In this document: one piece after another, positions 6,655 to 11,977 of the stretch
Position numbering within the stretch: position 1 is the first letter of the stretch
Layout of the letters: every line of letters starts with the position of its first letter
Assembly: GCA_937957815.1 (NCBI GenBank)
Contig: CALFXN010000572.1
Span: forward strand, 1 to 11,977
Direction: 5' to 3'
DNA length: 11,977 bases
DNA from: an uncultured Synergistales bacterium
GTDB taxonomy: Bacteria > Synergistota > Synergistia > Synergistales > Aminobacteriaceae
Translations under genes and position numbers: made by a program
Notes under the pieces: model-generated
The model's database searches: none
Told to the model about the DNA's origin: nothing
What the model saw: the letters and a program-made list of their open reading frames with translations, nothing else

Positions 6655-6983
6655 TCGCTTTTCGCACCTCCGAAGGGATCGGTCTTCTCGTAGAACGCGA
6701 CGCCGACGCGCCGGATGTGGTCGACGACGTCGGCGTCGCGTATGTGCGCGAACAGGGAAAGGTCGAACGAATGGGGGAGAAGCAGATCGTCGAGTTCCCG
6801 GCTGATCCGGCAGAGCATTTCGTACGTCAGGTCGTCGCCGAACAGCGTAAGGTCGATATCCGAGCCGTTCCGAAACGTTCCCTTCGCGCGCGAACCGTAG
6901 AGAACGACCTTCTCCACCTGTGGGTGGCGCGCGAAGACCGAACGGATTTTTTCGATCGTAGCGTCGCTCAGGCCGAACGTCAT
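6639..6983 (-). CDS. mntA: MNT-domain nucleotidyltransferase antitoxin (MntA type)
   Basis: This is a minimal nucleotidyltransferase of 114 residues, the usual size. The active-site pattern is complete: Gly30-Ser31 in VVLYGSRAKG, Asp42 and Asp44 in NGSDIDL, and a third carboxylate, Asp74, in HSFDLSLF. In characterised HEPN/MNT pairs this enzyme uses ATP to attach AMP groups to a tyrosine of the HEPN toxin and so silences its RNase activity. That mechanism is known for the family and is inferred here. Its ATG overlaps the stop of the HEPN gene by 4 bp (ATGA), so the two are translationally coupled with the toxin first. The C-terminal tail (KTDPFGGAKSDGGRR) is basic and probably flexible. All key residues are intact, so the antitoxin should be active. 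Confidence 0.9.
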   Translation of the reverse strand: MTFGLSDATIEKIRSVFARHPQVEKVVLYGSRAKGTFRNGSDIDLTLFGDDLTYEMLCRISRELDDLLLPHSFDLSLFAHIRDADVVDHIRRVGVAFYEKTDPFGGAKSDGGRR

Positions 6984-7402
6984 TGTTTTTCCCGCCGAAG
7001 GTCCTCGAGTTTATTCCGGAGCGCCCCGAACTCCGTGGCGTACGAACCGGTGATCGCGGCGACAATGTGGGCCGCAGTGTCCTCGTTATAGGTGTGCGAC
7101 GTCAGGTTGCGGCTCGCGATCATATCCATCCAGGCGTCGCCGTTTTCGATCAGCCCCGTCCGGAACGCCTCCCGCGTCGTATCCTTCGAACCGTACAGGT
7201 CTCCGACGCCGCGGGATTCCAGAAAATCCTTCAATGTCTTCCACGCAAGCTCGTGCGTATACTCGAACGCCTGGATCAGCCCCTGCTCTTCGAGCTTCGA
7301 GAGCTGTCGCGTCCGCGAAAGATCGACGGCCGCCACGAGCTGCGACAGCGCCTTCTCGAAATGCGCGCACCGCTGCATCCATCGGATGTCCTCGTCTGCC
7401 AT
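6980..7402 (-). CDS. hepT: HEPN-domain toxin (HepT / HI0074 family)
   Basis: This is an all-alpha HEPN protein of 140 residues, of the kind also annotated as nucleotidyltransferase substrate-binding protein. The HEPN RNase motif and its regulatory tyrosine are both present as RNLTSHTY, that is Arg98-x4-His103-x-Tyr105 (RX4HXY). In studied systems Tyr is the residue polyadenylylated by MntA. Other family hallmarks are FEYTHELAWKTLKDFLESRG in the centre and the early ARG/ALSQL helix region. The start at ATG 7402 is set by GGGAGGTG with 5-nt spacing (7408-7415). Toxin-first order with a 4-bp overlap to the MNT gene is the usual arrangement. The expected cellular target is RNA or tRNA, but this cannot be read from sequence. 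All catalytic residues are retained. Confidence 0.92.
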   Translation of the reverse strand: MADEDIRWMQRCAHFEKALSQLVAAVDLSRTRQLSKLEEQGLIQAFEYTHELAWKTLKDFLESRGVGDLYGSKDTTREAFRTGLIENGDAWMDMIASRNLTSHTYNEDTAAHIVAAITGSYATEFGALRNKLEDLRREKQ

Positions 7403-7420
7403 GCGAACACCTCCCGGTTC

Positions 7421-7435
7421 GTTATATCACATATC
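7421..7435 (-). promoter_or_regulatory. AT-rich element upstream of the HEPN gene
   Basis: On the minus strand GATATGTGATATAAC contains an extended -10-like TGATATAAC, with two ATAT palindromes 3 bp apart. As a promoter it would start transcription at the ribosome site, so it may instead be an operator where the toxin-antitoxin complex binds. This is weak inference. Confidence 0.25.
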
Positions 7436-7482
7436 GCGAATGGGCGTTGTTCCGATCTGTGTCCCATAGGAGGGGTGGTGTC

Positions 7483-7575
7483 GTGACGTCGATTTGTGAG
7501 AAAATTCACGCATCGCTTGGGCGACTTCCGTGTGTCCGATATCCCTTCACGGACGTTACAATACCGGAGAATTGA
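7483..7575 (+). pseudogene. 30-codon remnant, possibly the N-terminus of a GIY-YIG-like protein
   Basis: An excellent ribosome site (AGGAGGGG, 7468-7475) precedes GTG 7483, which opens a frame ending at TGA 7575. The product contains ICEKIHASLGRLPCVRYPF and ends DVTIPEN. I recall a family of bacterial GIY-YIG-like proteins that begin with a similar Leu-Pro-x-x-x-x-Pro-Phe stretch followed by IPxNGIY. Here the sequence stops exactly where GIY would be expected, and the following bases give no continuation in any frame that I can recognise. If the memory is right, this is a truncated head left by a deletion. It could also be a genuine small peptide gene or chance. Confidence 0.35.
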
Positions 7576-7944
7576 TCGGCGTCTGCGGTTTCCAGTTGGT
7601 CGGCGGAGTATGGGATTTCGGATATTACTCCCATGAAAGCCACTGGGGTGCGGTTATGCCACGGAAGCGCGTTCCTTTCTGCTGAAAGGACGAACTTCTC
7701 GGAGGCGGCCCCAGGAACTTCCGTCATCATACTTACTCTTGCGTTCATGCCTGACAGCGGATATCCTTGTCCGAACGCCGCGTCCCCGAAGGGTTTCGCC
7801 TCCTGGCGGTCGCGTCGGAACAATCGTTTTTTCTTCTGGGGCTCGGATAGCGGAGGGGAATACGGCTTTCGCTATTGTGCAGCACGCCTCCGGCGGGAAC
7901 AGGCTGCCCGTCCGGAGGCGTTTACGTTCTGGGACGTTCCCGGG
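7576..7944. other. Gene-poor accessory stretch
   Basis: No intact gene is supported. A minus-strand frame of 105 codons (7506-7823) and a plus-strand frame from 7633 both lack ribosome sites and recognisable motifs. The stretch sits between a toxin-antitoxin unit and the thiamine operon and looks like decayed DNA. It ends in the strong hairpin listed at 7884-7921. Confidence 0.4.
7884..7921 (-). terminator. Hairpin at the end of the thiamine operon
   Basis: ACGCCTCCGG-CGGG pairs with CCCG-T-CCGGAGGCGT (14 bp with a single bulge, 9-nt loop), 24 bp beyond the thiL stop. No T-tract follows on the minus strand, so it may act as an mRNA-stabilising 3' end or a weak terminator. Confidence 0.5.
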
Positions 7945-8994
7945 TCACTCCATGCCGAAATGCTGCCAGCTCCCGAGGTCGAGCGGAGCGGTCCGGCCGT
8001 CGTCGAGGACGAGCGTTTGCCCCTTCTCCGGCGGCGTGACCGTTCCGATACGGGTGAGCGTCGTTCCCGTTTCGTCGGCGACGAGGCGCGCGAGCGCTTT
8101 CGCCTCGCGTTCGGGGCAGGTGAGCAGGAGTCCGTAGTCGTCGCCGCCGACGAGCGCGTAGCGCCACGCGGGGAACGGTGAAATTCCCGCGTCGCGCGCG
8201 GCCGAAGCGAACGCGCGGACTTCGGACGACAGGGGCAACGCGCGGACGTCGATCTCTACGCCGACGCGGCTGCGTTCGCAGATGTGCGCGACGTCTCCCG
8301 CGAGACCGTCGCTGACGTCCATCATCGCGGTCGCGAGGAGGGAGCCCGAGATGACGCGTCCCTCGCGGACGCGCGAAGCCGGGGCGATGTACCGGTGGAT
8401 CAGGTGATCGCGCGCCTCCTGCGGCACCGGTATCTGCGGTTTGAAAACGCACTCGAGGCCGCAGTAGGCGTCGCCGACCGTGTCCGTGACGAGCAGGGCG
8501 TCGCCGGGACGCGCGCCGCTGCGGAGCATCAGCCGGTCGCGTTCGACCTCGCCGAGAAGCCCGACATCGACTGAAAACCCTATCGGCGACCGCGTCGTGT
8601 TGCCGCCGACGATGACGGTTCCGTTCGCGGCGGCCGCGGCCGCGAGACCCCGGTAGAGCCCCTCCGTCCATTCGACCGACCCGTCGGCGGGCGCGGAGAG
8701 CGACACGGTCGCGAAGCGCGGGCTTGCACCCATCGACGCGACGTCGCTCAGGTTCGTGATCATGACCTTGTATCCGATCTGTTCGGGCGTGGCGAGCCAG
8801 GGCAGGTAGTGCCGGTTCTCGATCGACGCGTCGGTGGTCCACACCCAGTACCCGCGCCCGGGGTCCGACGGGGAGCCCATGTCGAGGACGGCGCAGTCGT
8901 CGCCGACGGCGAGAACGACTCGCTTTCCGTCCTGCGGCAGGATCGCGGCGAGCCGGTCGATCAGGCCGAATTCCCCGATCTCGTGGAGTTTCAT
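7945..8994 (-). CDS. thiL: Thiamine-monophosphate kinase ThiL
   Basis: ThiL phosphorylates thiamine monophosphate with ATP to give the active cofactor thiamine diphosphate, in the cytoplasm. The 349-residue product shows the family blocks in order: HEIGEFGLIDRLAA at the N-terminus, VLAVGDDCAVLD, TTDASIENRHYLPW, KVMITNLSDVASMGASPRFA, VIVGGNTTRSPIGFSVDVGLLG, AMMDVSDGLAGDVAHICERS and YALVGGDDYGLLLTC. The repeated Asp residues in GDD, TTD, SD and DVSDG bind magnesium and nucleotide in this fold. Its ATG overlaps the TGA of thiM by 4 bp, so it is the translationally coupled last gene of the thiE-thiM-thiL operon and shares the TPP riboswitch. Length and motifs are normal. Confidence 0.96.
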   Translation of the reverse strand: MKLHEIGEFGLIDRLAAILPQDGKRVVLAVGDDCAVLDMGSPSDPGRGYWVWTTDASIENRHYLPWLATPEQIGYKVMITNLSDVASMGASPRFATVSLSAPADGSVEWTEGLYRGLAAAAAANGTVIVGGNTTRSPIGFSVDVGLLGEVERDRLMLRSGARPGDALLVTDTVGDAYCGLECVFKPQIPVPQEARDHLIHRYIAPASRVREGRVISGSLLATAMMDVSDGLAGDVAHICERSRVGVEIDVRALPLSSEVRAFASAARDAGISPFPAWRYALVGGDDYGLLLTCPEREAKALARLVADETGTTLTRIGTVTPPEKGQTLVLDDGRTAPLDLGSWQHFGME

Positions 8995-9812
8995 GCGACC
9001 ATCTCCGCGGGAAGGTTTTCGCCGAGGTCGTCCGGCGCCATGTTTGCCATTTCGTCGAGAAGCAGCGCGCGGAACGTTCCGGGGCCCCCCGCCGCGCGAC
9101 CGGCACGCTCCGCCGCGAGGCGGTACATCCCGAGGGCCGCGCAGGCGGCGGCGAAATAGTCCCGCTCGACGGCCGCGAAGGCCGCGATGACCGATGTCGC
9201 CATGCATCCCGTTCCCGTGAGCATCGTCAGGTACCGGTGCCCCGAGCGGATGCGCGCCGTCCGTCGCCCGTCGGAGACGTAATCGGACTCGCCGCCGACG
9301 GCGCAGACCGCGCCGGTCGAAAGCGCGAGGGCCGCGACGGCTTTCGCCGAATCGTCGAGTCCGACGATCGCGTCGACGCCCCGGACCCGTCCTCCGAGGC
9401 CCGAGAGAGCGCCGATCTCCCCCTGGTTGCCGCGGATGATATCGACGTGTCCCTCGGCGAGGATTCTCCGGATCATGCGCGTCCGCACCTCGTTGGCGCC
9501 GATTCCGACGGGGTCGAGAACGACGGGGCGGTTTCGACCGTACGCCTCGTGACTGCATCGGATCATGGCCTCGTTCCAGTCCGTGAAGGTCGCGTTGCCC
9601 GCGTTGATCACGAGGGCGTCGGTCGCGAAGAGACCGGCCTCCTCGAGCGCGTGCCCCATTACTGGGCGGGCTCCTGTCATGATCGTGATGTTCGCGGTGT
9701 CGTTCATCACGACGAAGTTCGTGATGTGGTTGATGCACGGGTGCGTCGCGTGGAGCGCCGAAAGGGCGCGCGCGGCCGCCTCCCGGAGGGCGTCGGCGCC
9801 GGACGGGATCAT
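8991..9812 (-). CDS. thiM: Hydroxyethylthiazole kinase ThiM
   Basis: ThiM phosphorylates salvaged 4-methyl-5-(2-hydroxyethyl)thiazole with ATP, supplying the thiazole phosphate used by ThiE. The 273-residue protein has the ribokinase-like family marks: PCINHITNFVVMNDTANITIMTGARPVM near the N-terminus (binding the thiazole), LVINAGNATFTDW, VVLDPVGIGANEVRT, DIIRGNQGEIGAL and MLTGTGCMATSVIAAF, where the Cys in GTGC is the catalytic-site residue of ThiM. The start at ATG 9812 overlaps the thiE stop by 4 bp, and the stop overlaps the thiL start by 4 bp. Its presence shows that the operon serves thiazole salvage rather than only de novo synthesis. No thiD lies in the operon, so the pyrimidine diphosphate must come from elsewhere. 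Confidence 0.96.
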   Translation of the reverse strand: MIPSGADALREAAARALSALHATHPCINHITNFVVMNDTANITIMTGARPVMGHALEEAGLFATDALVINAGNATFTDWNEAMIRCSHEAYGRNRPVVLDPVGIGANEVRTRMIRRILAEGHVDIIRGNQGEIGALSGLGGRVRGVDAIVGLDDSAKAVAALALSTGAVCAVGGESDYVSDGRRTARIRSGHRYLTMLTGTGCMATSVIAAFAAVERDYFAAACAALGMYRLAAERAGRAAGGPGTFRALLLDEMANMAPDDLGENLPAEMVA

Positions 9813-10450
9813 TGCCGGCACGCCCGTTCCGCGAACGCCGTCCGGACGGCTCGAGCCAGGCCCTCCGTCGCCGTGCGGGAATCGGGGGCGAACAGAATCG
9901 CCGAAATCACGGAGACGCCCGAGGCGCCCGCGCGGATCGCGAGGGGCGCGTTTTCGAGCGTCACGCCGCCGATCGCCACGATAGGGATCGCGACGGCCCG
10001 GGCGATCTCGCGGAGACCTTCGACGCCGATGGGCCCTTCTTCCTTGTTCTTCGTCGCGGTGCCGAAGACGTCGCCGACGCCGAGATAGTTCGCCCCGGCC
10101 GCGATGGCCCTCCTCGCCTCGTCGACGGAGCTCGTCGATATCCCGAGGATCCTGTCCGGCCCGATGAGCGCGCGGGCGCGTCCGGCCTCGATGTCTTCCT
10201 GTCCGAGATGGACGCCGTCCGCGTCGAGCGCGAGCGCGAGGTCGACGCGGTCGTTGACGATGAACGGAATCGAGGCCGCGCGGGCGATGTCGCGAACGCG
10301 CCTGCCCGTGTCCAGAAACTCGCGGTCTCCGTGGACCTTGTCGCGGTACTGGATCAGCGTCGCGCCTCCGGCGATCGAATCGCGCACCCTGTCGAGCAGG
10401 TCGTCGACGGGGTGGGTGAGCAGGTAGACCGACAGATCGAATGCCCTCAT
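9809..10450 (-). CDS. thiE: Thiamine-phosphate synthase ThiE
   Basis: ThiE joins hydroxymethylpyrimidine diphosphate to thiazole phosphate, giving thiamine monophosphate and pyrophosphate. The 213-residue TIM-barrel protein shows the standard blocks: LYLLTHP-like N-terminal strand, GGATLIQYRDK, IPFIVNDRVDLALALDADGVHLGQED, GISTSSVDEARRA, YLGVGDVFGTATKNKE, PIVAIGGVTLENA and GASGVSVISAI. Gly-Asp replaces the more common Gly-Pro in the phosphate loop (GVGDVFGTATK), a known variation. The start at ATG 10450 is set by GGAGGTG with 8-nt spacing; the frame continues upstream into the leader but without a start signal. It is the first gene behind the TPP riboswitch and terminator, and its stop overlaps thiM by 4 bp. 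Confidence 0.96.
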   Translation of the reverse strand: MRAFDLSVYLLTHPVDDLLDRVRDSIAGGATLIQYRDKVHGDREFLDTGRRVRDIARAASIPFIVNDRVDLALALDADGVHLGQEDIEAGRARALIGPDRILGISTSSVDEARRAIAAGANYLGVGDVFGTATKNKEEGPIGVEGLREIARAVAIPIVAIGGVTLENAPLAIRAGASGVSVISAILFAPDSRTATEGLARAVRTAFAERACRQ

Positions 10451-10499
10451 GTGAACGCACCTCCGGTTGTTTCGGGGGCGCGGGCCGGCGAGGGATACG

Positions 10500-10533
10500 A
10501 AAAAAGCCGTCCCTGCCTGCCGGCGAGGACGGC
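10500..10533 (-). terminator. Riboswitch-controlled intrinsic terminator before thiE
   Basis: On the minus strand GCCGTCC (10533-10527) pairs with GGACGGC (10512-10506) around a 14-nt loop and runs into TTTTTT (10505-10500). It lies between the TPP aptamer and thiE, the position expected for a transcription-attenuation expression platform that ends transcription when TPP is bound. Confidence 0.9.
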
Positions 10534-10552
10534 CCTCCGTCAACGATACTGC

Positions 10553-10644
10553 GATCCTTCCCTCCGCCGGCATTACCCGGATCAGGTTCAAGGGTCGACG
10601 GCGCCGCGCCATCCTCTCAGCCCGCGTTCGCGCGAGCTCCCCCG
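10553..10644 (-). ncRNA. TPP riboswitch (THI element)
   Basis: The minus strand carries the conserved TPP aptamer marks in order: GGGCTGAGAGGATGG (the CUGAGA pyrimidine-binding part), a variable GC-rich arm, CCCTTGAACCTGATC, GGGTAATGCCGGCGGAGGGAA. The closing P1 stem joins the GGGGG-rich 5' end with the 3' end near 10555. It begins about 9 nt after the predicted transcript start and is followed by the terminator, so thiamine diphosphate should switch off thiE-thiM-thiL. The assignment follows from the established THI-box consensus. Confidence 0.96.
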
Positions 10645-10659
10645 CATCAGATTTTCATA

Positions 10660-10688
10660 AGAATAGTCACAAATGGCCGGAACGTCAA
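10660..10688 (-). promoter_or_regulatory. Promoter of the thiamine operon
   Basis: On the minus strand TTGACG (10688-10683), an exact 17-bp spacer and TATTCT (10665-10660) form a good sigma-70-type promoter. The predicted start near 10653 lies just upstream of the riboswitch. Confidence 0.8.
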
Positions 10689-10773
10689 GCGAATCGGATG
10701 AATCGTACGTCCTCCGTCCGTTTTGACGATTTTTTGAGCGTTCGCGGCTCATCCTTGCTCCTGCCTTGACGGC

Positions 10774-10800
10774 GGAAACGGTATCCTGTTTCCGGATACC
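10774..10800 (+). promoter_or_regulatory. Interleaved inverted repeats just before the KdpB-like start
   Basis: The element reads A-B-T-A'-B': GGAAAC (10774-10779), GGTATCC (10780-10786), T, GTTTCC (10788-10793), GGATACC (10794-10800). Both A/A' and B/B' are perfect complements, so the RNA can form either of two mutually exclusive hairpins, or the DNA offers two overlapping dyads. B' ends one base before the GGGAGGTG ribosome site (10802-10809). It may be a translational switch or an operator; the function is not known. Confidence 0.5.
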
Positions 10801-10817
10801 CGGGAGGTGTGATTCAT

Positions 10818-11977
10818 ATGGTTCATGAAGAGACGTTTTTCGAAGAGGAATTTCCTTCCGGTCTGCGACATGCGTCGTTTCGGGATGCGTTTGTACGGAC
10901 CGCGTCGGCGATTCCGGTTTTTCCGGCGATCTGCGTCGCGGCCGTCCTGCTGGCGAGCGCGTGGGGGTGCGCCCTCTTCGGGTGCGATACGGGCGAAGGC
11001 GCGTCGTTCGCGGGGTATCCGGCGGGAATGCTGTGTCTTCTCGTCGCCGTGTGCCTGTCCGCCGGCCGCGTCGATTCGCCCCGCCCCTGGAGTTCGCGAC
11101 TGCCGGAGCCGGACGACCATCCGGACGATATCGTCCGGAGCGTCCTGCTCTTTCTCGTTTCGTTCGTGTCGATCGCACTGATGCTGACGTTCGCGGCGTT
11201 CGCCCTGACCGGGGCGCCGCACGGAGCGGGCGGGGTGACGGCCGTTCGGCTGCTCGCGCTCGTCGCGTGCCTGATTCCGACGACACTCGGCATCCTGCCG
11301 TTTGTCCGGCTCTGCTGGAGGCGCGAGCTTGCCGCGAGGGGAATCGTTCCGGTATCGCGCGACGCGCTCGAAAAGTCCGCGAAGGTCGATACGGTGGTCC
11401 TCGAAGGGCTTTCTTCGGTTTTCAAGTCGGCGCTGCGGGTGGAGGAGTTCATTCCTGCGCCGAAGATCGATGTCGAGGTTCTGCTCCGGGCGGCCAGATG
11501 CGCGTCCCTTGACGACGAGACGCCCTTCGGAAAGGCGATTCTCGCGTGTTCGAGGCGCCTCGCGGAATCCGGAGAGGACGATTGCGTCCGGAACGAGGCC
11601 GAAGGCGGCCGATTCGGAAAGGGGACGCCCGGGGAGGTCTTTCGTTCCCTGGAAGACGCGGAAGAGGAGATTCCGCGCGCAGTGCGCCATGTCGTGGACG
11701 ATATCGTGCGGTCGGGAGGCGTTCCGCTTCTCGTCACCGACGGAACCGAGGTTCTGGGCGCGGTCCACCTGCGGCGCGCGCTGCGCGAGAGCGTTCTGGA
11801 GCCGATGAGGTCGCTCCGCCGGTGGGGCGTCCGGACGATTCTGGTCGATTCGGCCGATGAGGCGACCGACGCTTCCGCCGCGGCCGAGGCCGGGATCGAC
11901 GATTTCGTTCCGATCCGGGCGCGTGTCGCCGGGGAGGATCCATGTGCCGCGCAGCGCGCGAAGGGGCGCGTTCGTGC
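10818..11977 (+). CDS. KdpB-derived P-type pseudo-ATPase, 3' end outside the window
   Basis: This protein descends from KdpB, the ATP-hydrolysing subunit of the Kdp potassium pump, but lacks its chemistry. The start at ATG 10818 is set by GGGAGGTG with 8-nt spacing. Residues 33-54, 67-83, 107-130 and 143-167 match KdpB membrane segments 1-4, including the CLIPTT loop at 151-156. Residues 190-245 align without a gap to the E. coli protein (VDVLLL...EFIPA...LASLADETPEG), yet DKTGT reads EGLSS with Glu196 at the phospho-Asp position. The nucleotide domain is shortened but keeps a GKG (267-269). GGVPLLV...VLGAVHL and GVRTILV...EAGIDDF follow KdpB, but TGDN reads DSAD (344-347). The actuator domain with its TGES loop is absent. 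No stop appears in 386 codons, and composition is like the core genes, so it seems maintained. A non-catalytic regulatory or structural role is inferred; no Kdp partner is visible. Confidence 0.8.
   Translation, partial: MVHEETFFEEEFPSGLRHASFRDAFVRTASAIPVFPAICVAAVLLASAWGCALFGCDTGEGASFAGYPAGMLCLLVAVCLSAGRVDSPRPWSSRLPEPDDHPDDIVRSVLLFLVSFVSIALMLTFAAFALTGAPHGAGGVTAVRLLALVACLIPTTLGILPFVRLCWRRELAARGIVPVSRDALEKSAKVDTVVLEGLSSVFKSALRVEEFIPAPKIDVEVLLRAARCASLDDETPFGKAILACSRRLAESGEDDCVRNEAEGGRFGKGTPGEVFRSLEDAEEEIPRAVRHVVDDIVRSGGVPLLVTDGTEVLGAVHLRRALRESVLEPMRSLRRWGVRTILVDSADEATDASAAAEAGIDDFVPIRARVAGEDPCAAQRAKGRVR

Noticed and set aside
7506..7823. Minus-strand 105-codon frame in the gap before the thiamine operon
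   Set aside because: No ribosome site before any of its ATG codons, no motif and no neighbour coupling; overlaps the plus-strand remnant.
10766..10794. Sigma-70 promoter for the KdpB-like gene using TTGACG at 10766
   Set aside because: The -35-like box is good, but 16-18 bp downstream the bases read GTTTCC or TTTCCG, with no -10 resemblance.
1..11977. CRISPR array, tRNA or rRNA genes, complete insertion sequence
   Set aside because: No regularly spaced direct repeats, no tRNA-like cloverleaf, no rRNA segment and no transposase were seen on either strand.

Overview
This window comes from a GC-rich bacterium. Most genes start behind clear Shine-Dalgarno sequences and end at strong intrinsic terminators, and the thiamine operon is controlled by an attenuation-type TPP riboswitch. 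These habits fit a Bacillota-like lineage, but no marker gene here fixes the phylum. Several proteins carry export signals (the LprI-family protein, the PheC-like binding-fold protein), so the cell has an active secretion route.

Left part, 1-5964 (mostly housekeeping). The 3' part of peptidase T ends at an intrinsic terminator. It is followed by a small uncharacterised protein with a disordered-looking tail, a ~600-bp gene-poor gap with one hairpin/T-tract element, and a nicotinamidase-type cysteine hydrolase. A secreted LprI/DUF1311-family protein on the minus strand is divergent from a plus-strand pair: a cyclohexadienyl-dehydratase-like (PheC-type) binding-fold protein and a short QueG-like double [4Fe-4S] protein.

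Middle part, 5965-7944 (accessory). The minus strand carries a HEPN/MNT toxin-antitoxin pair with intact RX4HXY and GS...DID motifs. Behind it lies a small gene broken by an apparent one-base frameshift, which ends at its own terminator. The region upstream of the pair holds no intact gene. It contains a 30-codon remnant that may be the N-terminus of a GIY-YIG-like protein. Inverted repeats and decayed reading frames suggest a turnover site.

Right part, 7945-11977. thiE-thiM-thiL form a tightly overlapping minus-strand operon (each junction is a 4-bp ATGA overlap) for thiazole salvage, thiamine phosphate synthesis and final phosphorylation. It is preceded by a promoter, a TPP riboswitch and an intrinsic terminator. 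Divergent from it, and running off the window, is the most striking gene: a KdpB-derived protein that aligns with the KdpB core but appears to be catalytically dead. The DKTGT phosphorylation motif reads EGLSS, the TGDN motif reads DSAD, and the whole actuator domain is replaced by a short linker. The reading frame stays open for 386 codons, so it looks like a maintained P-type pseudo-ATPase rather than a decaying gene.
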